The notes beneath the pieces are model-generated. The model was not told the origin of the DNA, ran no database searches, and worked only from the letters and a program-made list of their open reading frames with translations. From positions 1 to 36,612 of the forward strand of contig CBDDCL010000007.1 of assembly GCA_965226245.1 (NCBI GenBank): DNA of 36,612 nucleotides, given 5' to 3'. This stretch comes from CBDCYS01 sp965226245 (GTDB lineage Bacteria; Acidobacteriota; Terriglobia; Bryobacterales; UBA6623). This document shows positions 7,776 to 15,623 of the stretch, one piece after another (position 1 is the first letter of the stretch; each line of letters opens with the position of its first letter). Both the position numbers and the translations under genes were made by a program.

Positions 7776-7837
7776 GGAGCGCCGCCCCGATTCCTCGGGA
7801 CGGCGCCCCTCCTAAGAATAAGAACCCGTTGCGGGTC
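7776..7837. terminator. Bidirectional terminator region between convergent genes
   Basis: A long GC stem, gcgccgccccga (from 7780) paired with tcgggacggcgc (to 7806), has a 4-base loop, one internal mismatch and extra ggag/ctcc pairing outside. Closer to the TonB stop is a second stem, acccg-ttg-cgggt (about 7824-7836). Read on the minus strand it is followed by TCTTATTCTT, which fits a rho-independent terminator for the TonB gene. The duplicated locus at 21931-21967 keeps the long stem, with changes confined mostly to the loop and the last pair. Confidence 0.55.
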
Positions 7838-7840
7838 TTG

Positions 7841-10800
7841 CTAAAACTCCAATCTCGCGCCGATTTGGATCGCGCGGGGCTTGGTGACCGCGCCGTTCCA
7901 TAAGCCAAAGTTCGGGGCGGAGAGGTTATTGCCAAAAGCCATCGAGCCAAACTGGCCGCTGGCAGTGAAATGGTGCTGGTTAAAGAGGTTGAAGAACCCC
8001 GCCTGAATCTGGAAGTTCACGTTCTCCCTGATTCGGGTGTTCTTGATGAGCGTCAGATTCGTGTTGCTGAAACCCAACATCCTGACGTTGCTGACGCGGG
8101 GCCCGGCGCCGGTATAGAAGTTGAACGACTCGACGGATTCGAACGCGTCTCTGTTGAACAACGGCTTACCCGCGCCGGGGTCAAAACCGTCCTTGCCGGT
8201 GGCGAAGGGGTTGGCCCCTTCCCTCAGCGCCGGGATGCAAGCCGCGCGAAGTTGCCCGGGCACGTTGCACTGGCCGGAGCGGAAAAACGCCGGCAGACCC
8301 GAAGACGTCCGGAACGTGCCGCTGACCTGCCAACCGCCAATGACCCTGTCGAGGGGCCCACTGTCGCTGCCAAATCGTTTCCCGCGCCCAAAAGGCAACT
8401 CGTAGACAAAGGCCACCGAAAGCAAATGCGGAACGTCGTCGTGCGACAGAGACTTGGCCCGGTGGCGATCGAACGGCGAGAACACTCCCGACACGCCGGT
8501 CCAAGTGGTTTCTCCTTCGTGGCCGTGGTAGCTGGTGGACAGGTTCTTCGAGATCGTATAGGAGAGTAAGAGGAAGGTACCCTCCGCGAAGCTCTTCTCC
8601 AACTTGAGCTGCATCGAGTGGTAAGCCGAAGTGCCGGCGTACTCGTTTCCCGATTGCATTCCGCCGCAGAATTGGGGATAGGGTATCAGGGCTTGCGCGA
8701 CCGACGGAGCGCAACCCCTCATTTGCCCGACCCAGCCATCGTAGGGCAGGGGGACGCCGTGTAGGGACGCCTGGCCCGGTTGAAACTCATCGAAGAGCTG
8801 ATTGCCCATCGAAAGGAACTGTGGGTCAAGCGTGTTGATTGGGGCGATCGCGGAGGGGAGCCGCGTCCCCTGATTGGCAACATAAGCGACACTAAGCGAG
8901 GTGTCTGAGTTTAACTGCCGCTCGACTGTCAAGTTCCACTGTTGCGCGTAGGGCAGACGGTTTCCTCTAAAGTCGCGGTACAGAATCCCTTGACCGTTCC
9001 GGCCGCCCGCATCGATAAACGGCGGACGCACGAAGTCCTGGGGGAACCCCTGGCTCAGGATCATGGCCGGTTCCAGCCCGCCCAGTGTGCTCCCAAAGCT
9101 CGGCCTCGCCGAGAATCCGGCCGTCGAGATTCCGCCGCCCCAGCCGCCATAGTAAGCCTGGGAATAGTAGATGCCGTAGCCCGCACGAACGACAGTTGTG
9201 GGGTTGACGGTGTAGGCGATACCAACCCGGGGAGAGAATGCCTTCTTGAAGACATCCTCTGGAAAACGCTTTCCGAAGCTCGCCTCGCCCCATTCGGTGC
9301 CGGCGAAGGCCATAGCACCGGGCCGCCCGCCGGCAGCCGGGTTCGGCTTGTGCGGGTCGAAGAACGAATTCTGGTTTGTTGTTGTCCAACTCGGGCGGTG
9401 CATATCCCAACGGACTCCCAGGCTGAGCGTTAGCTTGGGAGTAGCCCTCCACGTGTCGCCCAGATGCACAATGTAGGCGTCCTGCCGCTTGCTAGTACTC
9501 TCAATCCCTCTGACGAACGCACTTGTACTTCCAACCTGTTCGAGCAAGAAGCTGGCGATCGGGCTTCCGCTTGTGACATCCAGCAGGCCCGTGGCGCCGC
9601 GAGAGAAGCTGAAAGTTCCATTGAGGTTCCCCCTCTCGGGTGCGATTTCCTGGAGGAAGCGGTACTCTCCTCCAAACTTGATCGTGTGTTTGCCTTTGAC
9701 CCAGGTCGTCAAGTTGGTGAAGATGAAGTTCTGCGTTTTATGCTGGTTGCCCCTAGCCTCGCCGGAGCCGGAACCTAAACTGAAGAAGCCGTCAGAGAAG
9801 TTGATGTCGGGTGGAATATTGTGCTCAACCCCTGGAATCTTTGGAAGCTCATCCACGAACTGCGCATTCACGGCTTCATCGGCGAGGTACCAATGCAGGA
9901 TCCCCCAGTTGAAGGCGTTAATCAACGTGGGGCTGAAGGTGTGGTCCCAATTAGCGCGCCAGAGATCCCTTTCGAGGAACTCGGGCGGCGTCCAGCCTCG
10001 GCCGCAAATGATCCTCGGCAGCTCGCACGGAGGCTCAAAAGTGGGGTGTCTTTGAGGCCGGATCATCAATGCAAAATGATCATTGTCACCCTGATAATGG
10101 TCGAGCTTGAACATCTGCATCCCCGTCGCCAGATTCGTTTCGCTGGAATCCAGCGGGAACCCCGCCGCCAAAAAGTTGTTTATGGGCTGATTGTTGGTAG
10201 GAGTCGGCAGATGCTGGAACCACTCGTGGGCCAATGAGTTCGAGATCCGGTTCGGACTGATTACGTTGGGAACGCCCATGTGCGCGAACTGATCGCGAGA
10301 AATCGTGCCATCCGGGAGCGTCCGGGTGGTCAATGGATCGAAGATCGGAATGAGGTTCCCTACGCCGTCCGTCCAATCGCTGAAATCGCCCTGGCGCTGC
10401 TTGAGAGACGGGATCGAAACCGTCGGCCGGAATGCACCGCCTCGAATCCGAAATTGCTCGTTGAGGTAATAGAAGAAGGTTTTCTTCCCGAGTCCGGGAA
10501 CCGGACCGCCCAGAGCGCCTCCCCAGTTGTTTTCAATGTCCTTGCCCTTTTCGTCAGAGCCGTATTGGCGCGCGTTCAGCGCCGTGTTGAAGTGATACCA
10601 GAAGAGGCCTCCGTGGTATTCGTTTGTGCCCGACTTGCTTTGAGCCTGAATCACGGCTGAGTTGGTGGAGCCATATTGCGGCTCGTAGTTCGAGGTCAGT
10701 ACCTTGATTTCGGAAACCATTTCCGGGCTGACAGCGAAGTCTTCAAAGGCGATCATGCCGTTGTTAGCAATCGTGCCCTGGATCATGCTGATGCCGTCCA

Positions 10801-11389
10801 TCAACGCCTCGTCGGCCGCCTGCAAACCGCCATTGAAGCGCGCTGTGAAACCGTCGTCGGTACCGCCGGTCGAGGCGCCGGGAACCAACAAGACGAAGTC
10901 CGAGGCCCTGCGGGGCCCGCCCCCCAAAAGCAACGGCAAATCCTGCAGTACATTGGGGTCTACTCCTGCCTGCTGTGTGGCGTCCTGGAAGTTGATTTGA
11001 GCCGTGGTGGCCGATACCGTAACCGTTTCCGTGGTAGCGCCCAACTCGAGTTGCAAGTCGGCGCGCACCGCCTGGTTGACCCGCACCGAAACCTGAGTCT
11101 GGGCGGTTCGGAATCCCGTGGCGCTTACCGTCAAGGCGTAGTCGCCGGGTAGAGCGTCCGGGAAGGAATAGAATCCATCGGCGCTGGTGACGAACGTCCT
11201 TTCAATGCCGGTCGCCAGGCTCGACAAAATGACCTCTGCGTCGGGTACCGAGGCCTCGCTCGGGTCACTGATGGTACCGTTCACTACACCGCGACCCTGC
11301 GCCCAAACCGACGCGGGCACAAGGGCCAGGCCAAGGAAAGCGAGCACGACAATTCTTGCCGCCGCTCGCACCACGTTGCTGTTCGACAT
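7841..11389 (-). CDS. TonB-dependent outer-membrane receptor, 1182 aa
   Basis: The start is supported by an AGGAGG five bases upstream. A signal peptide (IVVLAFLGLALVPASVWAQ) precedes a carboxypeptidase-regulatory-like Ig fold at about residues 32-115 (GVVNGTISDPSEASVPDAEV, FYSFPDALPGDYALTVSATG). A plug domain follows (about 125-235), then a long beta barrel ending in the aromatic IQIGARLEF expected of outer-membrane barrels. This Oar-like layout is abundant in Acidobacteriota, where such receptors are thought to import oligosaccharides or other large nutrients using TonB energy. No STN or FecR partner is present, so induction is not of the sigma/anti-sigma type. The gene is intact. It faces a stump of the TPR gene whose full copy lies at 20213, suggesting the two were once neighbours. 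Substrate unknown. Confidence 0.92.
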   Translation of the reverse strand: MSNSNVVRAAARIVVLAFLGLALVPASVWAQGRGVVNGTISDPSEASVPDAEVILSSLATGIERTFVTSADGFYSFPDALPGDYALTVSATGFRTAQTQVSVRVNQAVRADLQLELGATTETVTVSATTAQINFQDATQQAGVDPNVLQDLPLLLGGGPRRASDFVLLVPGASTGGTDDGFTARFNGGLQAADEALMDGISMIQGTIANNGMIAFEDFAVSPEMVSEIKVLTSNYEPQYGSTNSAVIQAQSKSGTNEYHGGLFWYHFNTALNARQYGSDEKGKDIENNWGGALGGPVPGLGKKTFFYYLNEQFRIRGGAFRPTVSIPSLKQRQGDFSDWTDGVGNLIPIFDPLTTRTLPDGTISRDQFAHMGVPNVISPNRISNSLAHEWFQHLPTPTNNQPINNFLAAGFPLDSSETNLATGMQMFKLDHYQGDNDHFALMIRPQRHPTFEPPCELPRIICGRGWTPPEFLERDLWRANWDHTFSPTLINAFNWGILHWYLADEAVNAQFVDELPKIPGVEHNIPPDINFSDGFFSLGSGSGEARGNQHKTQNFIFTNLTTWVKGKHTIKFGGEYRFLQEIAPERGNLNGTFSFSRGATGLLDVTSGSPIASFLLEQVGSTSAFVRGIESTSKRQDAYIVHLGDTWRATPKLTLSLGVRWDMHRPSWTTTNQNSFFDPHKPNPAAGGRPGAMAFAGTEWGEASFGKRFPEDVFKKAFSPRVGIAYTVNPTTVVRAGYGIYYSQAYYGGWGGGISTAGFSARPSFGSTLGGLEPAMILSQGFPQDFVRPPFIDAGGRNGQGILYRDFRGNRLPYAQQWNLTVERQLNSDTSLSVAYVANQGTRLPSAIAPINTLDPQFLSMGNQLFDEFQPGQASLHGVPLPYDGWVGQMRGCAPSVAQALIPYPQFCGGMQSGNEYAGTSAYHSMQLKLEKSFAEGTFLLLSYTISKNLSTSYHGHEGETTWTGVSGVFSPFDRHRAKSLSHDDVPHLLSVAFVYELPFGRGKRFGSDSGPLDRVIGGWQVSGTFRTSSGLPAFFRSGQCNVPGQLRAACIPALREGANPFATGKDGFDPGAGKPLFNRDAFESVESFNFYTGAGPRVSNVRMLGFSNTNLTLIKNTRIRENVNFQIQAGFFNLFNQHHFTASGQFGSMAFGNNLSAPNFGLWNGAVTKPRAIQIGARLEF

Positions 11390-11439
11390 GTGATCCTCCT
11401 GCTCGAATCGAGGCTGAAACTAGGCCAAATCAGGTTAAA

Positions 11440-11530
11440 GCCAGGATTTCCGATTTAGCTGCTCTGACGGCACGAGTCTACACCCTCACCCGGCGAAGCG
11501 CAACCATTTCTCCACCCGTGTCAAGGCCCA
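11440..11530. mobile_element. Orphan end of an IS1380-like element
   Basis: The sequence ccaggatttccgatttag (from 11441), followed by text resembling the end region of copies A and B (gtctacaccctcacccggcg against gtatacacccgcgtcgcccc), looks like the transposase-distal end of a diverged IS1380. It lies directly before the opposite end of copy C at 11536. It may be the last trace of a second element in tandem. Confidence 0.4.
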
Positions 11531-11535
11531 ATAGA

Positions 11536-12906
11536 CCCGCATTTTCAATTTGATGTATGAGCTTCAGACCATCCAGCGACCTTCAGCGTCTTTATTGATA
11601 GGGGCTAGAGCCCGATAAGGACGCCATGGAGGTCAACACCCGATGGGTGAAAAAGAAAACAAGCCGTTTCAGCTCACGTTCAATGGATTTCTCAAAGTCG
11701 ATTTCCAAGGATCGCGAGTCACCTCGGATGGCGGTCTGATTCTCGTTCGCGAACTGGATGAACGACTCGGACTCGGGAAGCTGATCGACGAGCATCTCAG
11801 CGACTCGCGACAAGGCTTGAACAAGAAGTTCCCGCTGGCCGATCTGCTGCGGCAGTCGGTCTACAGCCGACTCGCTGGCTACGAGGACCTCAATGACGCC
11901 GTTCGAGTATCCGCCGATCCGACCTTTCGCTTGATCGGCTCGAAGAGGAACTGGGATCGCGGAGCCGCCTTGACCTCGACGCTGCATGGCTTCGAGACGG
12001 AGATGCTGGCGAGCGAAGAGAACTTGCTGGGGCTGATGGCGGTAAACCGCGAGTTGGTGGCGCAAGCCGAAGCTCCCGACGGTTCAGACCGCGTGGTGCT
12101 CGACATGGACTCCACAGAGAGCCCCGTCCACGGCCAACAGGAAGGCAGTGCCTACAACGGACACTTCGAGTCGGTCTGCTATCACCCGCTGTTGCTGTTC
12201 AACCAGCACGGCGACTGCCTAGGCGCGAAGCTGCGTCCCGGCAACGTGCACAGCGCCGAGGACTGGGACGAGCTGCTACTGCCGGAGATCGAACGACAAC
12301 AGGCGGAGGGCAAACAGGTGACGTTCCGCGCCGACGCCGCCTTCGCCAAGCCCGAGATCTACGAGGCGATGGAGGAGCGCGGCGTGGACTACGTGATTCG
12401 CATCCCGGCGAACAAGAGCCTGGAGCTGGAGATCGAGGACATCCTGTTTCGGCCACCGGGTAGGCCGAACGCCAAGCCCCTAGTGCGCTACAAGAGTTTT
12501 CGCTATCAGGCCGAGAGCTGGTCGAAGGCAAGGCGAGTTGTCGCCAAGGTCGAGCATCACCAGGGCGAACTATTCCCGCGCGTCGGATTTGTCGTGACGA
12601 GCATGAGCTTGCCGAGCCGCTCGGTCGTACGGTTCTACAACAAGTGCGGCACGGCGGAGCAGTGGATCAAAGAAGGCAAACAGGCCACGCACTGGACCCG
12701 ATTGTCGTGTCACCGCTTCCGAGCCAACGAGGTACGGCTGCAACTCAGCGTGCCGGCCTACAACCTGGGCAACCTGTGGCGACGGCTAGGGCTACCGCAA
12801 CGAATCAAAAGCTGGTCGCTAACGAGTTTGCAACACAGGTTGATGAAGACGGGTGGTAGGCTGGTCAAGCACGCGCGGTACTATTGGCTGCTGCCGGCCG
12901 AGGGGC
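11536..12906 (+). mobile_element. IS1380-family element, copy C, truncated at the 3' end
   Basis: The left end cccgcattttcaatttgatg matches the transposase-proximal end of copies A and B, and the leader is conserved. The transposase begins at 11643. The element stops abruptly around 12906, where the sequence crosses into an old ISNCY copy at a shared ctgaaccg. The right end is lost, so the copy is immobile by itself. It is clearly diverged from A and B and is therefore an older or separate arrival. Confidence 0.75.
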
Positions 12907-13061
12907 ATCTGAACCGTCACCCGCGCCGCCGCCCCCAAGCCCTGATTGCGCTTCGGCTTCAACTGCAAAAAACGGCTCTCAAAACGCACCACCAGATCGT
13001 TGGCAACCACCCGCTCGGCCTCCAAACAAAACACCCACTTCAAGTCCACTCGCTTCGATAG
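11643..13061 (+). pseudogene. IS1380 transposase (copy C) with foreign C-terminus
   Basis: The first 421 or so residues align throughout with the 443-aa transposase of copies A and B, including VLDMDSTESPVHGQQ, FRADAAFAKPEIY and TAEQWIKEGK. Many substitutions are scattered along it (for example DRVVLD for ERVVLD, and SLELEIEDI for KLEWEIADI). After AEGHLNR the true ending (RLFGDMLRRIWALPVPGG) is replaced by about 50 residues read antisense through the neighbouring ISNCY relic. All catalytic residues remain, so the product might still bind or cut related ends, but the element lacks its 3' terminus. I treat it as a broken gene. Confidence 0.75.
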
Positions 13062-13469
13062 ACGCCGATGAAAGTCCGCGCCCGACGCCGGATCACAGCC
13101 GAACTTGGCGTTGTGTTCCTCCAGGTATCGCTCGTCGAGGTAGCGGTTCGCCGCCTCGTAATCGGCAATGCCTTCGAGCCGCATCTTCTTGATCAGGCGG
13201 TCTTGATGCGTGCCGTGATGGCGCTCCACTCGACCTTTTGCTTGCGGCGACGAAGCGGCGATGATGCGAATGTCCAGCTTCCGGCACATGCGTCCGAACT
13301 GTGTCTCGGGCTCAATGCCTTCCATCTGTTCGCGCGATGTCGGCTTACGCTTGTAGACGTTCTTCCAATCACAGTACAACGCCTGGGGAACGCCGTATTG
13401 ACGCACCCACGCTTCCAATAAATCAGCCGCCGCCCAGGTCGTTTCCTGTGCTGAAAAGCGGCAAAGCGC
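12907..13469 (-). pseudogene. ISNCY-family transposase, truncated at both ends
   Basis: About 185 codons of the DDE core remain, from ALCRFSAQETTWAAADLLEA through YCDWKNVYKRKP and SSPQAKGRVERHHGTHQD to LGAAARVTVQ. It is a diverged paralogue of the intact ISNCY transposase next door. The N-terminal HTH and first catalytic Asp are missing, cut off where the intact ISNCY end begins. The C-terminal tail is replaced by IS1380 copy C. Confidence 0.75.
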
Positions 13470-15043
13470 CATAGAAATGTCCCCCTGGTTAGCCCAATAG
13501 AAATGTCCCTTTGGGAATAAAGGGATAGTAGTCGTAGGGGCTTGTGGGAATGTGGGAATCGCGGAGCGATTTCCAAGGGACTGGGGGAAACGTGGGAAAC
13601 CCGACCGCTGGGTTTCGACGTTCCCCGACCGTTGCTCAGGGGTTTTCCTCGTTTTCCACAGTCCCGTCATTTCCACAGCCCTCTTTACCGTGCCGTCGCG
13701 TGCGTTTTCGGCTTCAACGGCGCGCGCCACGGGTGTTTCGCCGCCGGCTTGCGCGGCCGCGGCTCCAGCCGCGGTTTGCGCTCCGGCCGCGGCGTCGGTT
13801 CCGGTGCGGCGATCTCACCAAACGCCACCGCTTGTCCCTCGAACACTACTCGCAACTCGCCGTCGCGAGCCTGTTGAACCGTCACCCGCGCCGTCGCTCC
13901 CAAACCCTGATTGCGGCGCGGTTGCAACTGCAAGAAACGGTTCTCAAAACGCACGACCAGATCGTTGGACACCACTCGCTCGGCCGCCAAACAAAACACC
14001 CACTTCAAGTCCGTCCGCTTCGACAGACGCCGATGAAAGTTCGCTCCCGCCGCCGCCTCGCAGCCGAACTTGGCGTTGTGTTCCTCCAAATACCGCTCGT
14101 CGAGATAGCGGTTCGCCGCCTCGTAATCGCCAATGCCTTCGAGCCGCATCTTCTTGATCAGGCGATCTTGATGCGTCCCGTGATGACGCTCCACCCGGCC
14201 TTTGGCTTGCGGCGACGAAGCGGCGATGATGCGAATGTCCAGCTTCCGGCACATGCGTCCGAACTGTGTCTCGGGCTCGACGCCTTCCATCGCTTCGCGC
14301 GACGTCGGCTTGCGCTTGTAGACGTTTTTCCAGTCGCAATACAACGCTTGCGGAATGCCGTGTCGACGCACCCACGCTTCCAATAAATCGGTCGCCGCCC
14401 AGGTGGTTTCTTGCGCCGAAAAACGGCACAGGGCCAAGCCGGTCGCATCGTCCACGAAGTTCATCAGGCAGCCTCTCGGGCCGCGTTGCTCCAGCCAATC
14501 GTGATGCGAACCGTCCAGTTGAATCAGCTCGCCGAAGTGAGCGCGGCGTTGGCGCCGCGTAGGGTGCGGTTTCCGCTTGCGGCTCCGGCTCCACAGACCG
14601 TCGGCCAGCATCCAACGCCGCAAGGTTTCGCGCGGCACTTTGATGTCGTGGTCGGCCGCCAGATGTTCCGACGCCAACGTCGGCCCAAAGCGCTCCCGCG
14701 GTTCCCCCGAATAGTTCTCGCGCACCAACTCGAGAACCTGTTCGCGGCGCTCTTCGTCGGCGCGATTCGACGCCCGGCCGACGTTGCCATGGACCATGGC
14801 CTTGGCCCCGCCCTCCAGATAACGCTTCTTGAGTCGCTTCGCCTGGCGATAGCTGACCTCCAGCATCCGCGCCGCCTCGCTCAGCTTCAACTCGCCTCGC
14901 TTCACCCGGCCCAGTACCTCGCCCCGTCTCAATTCCTTGTCGTTCATCCATGTCCTCTCCAATCTAGGCTCCTCCTTCGGAGCCTTAGATTAGGGGACAT
15001 TTCTATCGCCCTCTCAAGGGGACATTATCATCGCCCTTCAACA
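13470..15043 (-). mobile_element. ISNCY-family (IS1202-like) element, apparently intact
   Basis: The transposase gene is bracketed by inward-repeated end motifs. At the left, atagaaatgtcccc and atagaaatgtccc occur 26 bases apart (13470-13510). At the right, ggggacatttctat and ggggacattatcat occur 28 bases apart (14994-15032). The right boundary is set near 15043 because the second ISNCY relic (22258-22620) shares sequence up to cttcaacagg and then diverges. The left boundary is approximate. The element appears to have landed inside an older ISNCY copy, whose core continues at 13469. Confidence 0.65.
13685..14947 (-). CDS. ISNCY-family transposase, 420 aa
   Basis: The chosen start is the ATG at 14947 (MNDKELRRGEVL), with GGAGAGG six bases upstream; a TTG five codons earlier is less likely. 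A helix-turn-helix occupies residues 17-45 (LKLSEAARMLEVSYRQAKRL). The DDE core runs from about 130 to 280: Asp in IQLDGSHHDW, Asp in YCDWKNVY and Glu in KGRVERHHG. The C-terminal 50 residues are Pro/Arg/Lys-rich. It should move the surrounding element. Between the stop and the left end are about 180 non-coding bases containing several gggaa/ttccc-type repeats. Intact and possibly active. Confidence 0.85.
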   Translation of the reverse strand: MNDKELRRGEVLGRVKRGELKLSEAARMLEVSYRQAKRLKKRYLEGGAKAMVHGNVGRASNRADEERREQVLELVRENYSGEPRERFGPTLASEHLAADHDIKVPRETLRRWMLADGLWSRSRKRKPHPTRRQRRAHFGELIQLDGSHHDWLEQRGPRGCLMNFVDDATGLALCRFSAQETTWAATDLLEAWVRRHGIPQALYCDWKNVYKRKPTSREAMEGVEPETQFGRMCRKLDIRIIAASSPQAKGRVERHHGTHQDRLIKKMRLEGIGDYEAANRYLDERYLEEHNAKFGCEAAAGANFHRRLSKRTDLKWVFCLAAERVVSNDLVVRFENRFLQLQPRRNQGLGATARVTVQQARDGELRVVFEGQAVAFGEIAAPEPTPRPERKPRLEPRPRKPAAKHPWRAPLKPKTHATAR

Positions 15044-15090
15044 GGAAGCTGACGCTGCAGTTGTTCGGGCAAGCCGGCGCCTTTGGACAA

Positions 15091-15430
15091 GGTGCAAATC
15101 AGTTACAAGTGCGCATGACAGGAGACTGCGCATGCGCGGCGGCTCGCCACAGCTGAGCCGTTGCAAATGAACTGCAATAGAAGGGTTGCCACGGTGCGAC
15201 CGGGGCCTACCTGCCTCGACCCTTGGGTTGACGGCAGCGGCCACCGTCCAGTCGCTGGCCAGTCGATTCCTTGAAAGCCGGTATGCAACTCAGTTGCAAC
15301 TCGCAAGCCGTGGGTCGGCCCTTGGCCGGTGGGGCTCGCGTTTCGGACTTCATGTTGCAACTATGTTGCACCAAGCCTGCCGAGCGTCTACCCGCAAACC
15401 AAGTGTGCCGAAAATCACATTTCTTGCAAT
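15091..15430. repeat. Cluster of TTGCAA-type motifs upstream of the PSD1 gene
   Basis: Within 340 bases there are repeated (t)gcaa motifs. They include gttacaag (15102), gttgcaaatgaactgcaat (15160), tgcaactcagttgcaact (15284-15301, containing the palindrome AGTTGCAACT), gttgcaactatgttgca (15354-15370) and cttgcaat (15423). No protein is recognisable here. The density could reflect binding sites for a regulator of the downstream operon, or the remains of a mobile element end. Confidence 0.35.
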
Positions 15431-15505
15431 CTGTCATTGCCACGCCCCAAGTCACGACTGCACGGGGAGCAACTACGAGACCTTGGCGTCCAGCCCCGAC
15501 AGCCC

Positions 15506-15547
15506 CATTCGCGTTGACACATTCGCGTTGACACATTCGCGTTGACG
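15506..15547. repeat. Three tandem 14-bp repeats containing TTGACA
   Basis: cattcgcgttgaca occurs at 15506-15519 and 15520-15533, and with a final g at 15534-15547. Each unit holds a TTGACA or TTGACG hexamer, the consensus -35 box. The array ends 77 bases before the first possible start of the PSD1 gene and runs into another ttgacc. Confidence 0.8.
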
Positions 15548-15549
15548 GG

Positions 15550-15578
15550 TTGACCCGCCGATTGTTACGATTTACGAT
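15550..15578 (+). promoter_or_regulatory. Candidate promoter of the PSD1 operon
   Basis: TTGACC (15550-15555) and TACGAT (15573-15578) are separated by 17 bases, which fits a sigma-70-type promoter with start near 15585. The tandem repeats just upstream supply further TTGAC hexamers in a 14-base register. Predicted from spacing and consensus only. Confidence 0.35.
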
Positions 15579-15623
15579 TGAGGTGGTTCTTGAACCCGAT
15601 TCAAACCGCTGGCCGATTCTCTG

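Noticed and set aside
7970..8569. 199-aa open frame on the plus strand
   Set aside because: Antisense to the TonB receptor C-terminus; not supported by any motif.
13544..14386. 280-aa open frame on the plus strand
   Set aside because: Antisense to the ISNCY transposase; very Arg-rich and mirrored by a similar frame over the ISNCY relic.
15506..15547. Tandem repeats as a CRISPR array
   Set aside because: Units are only 14 bp with no spacers, and no cas gene is present.
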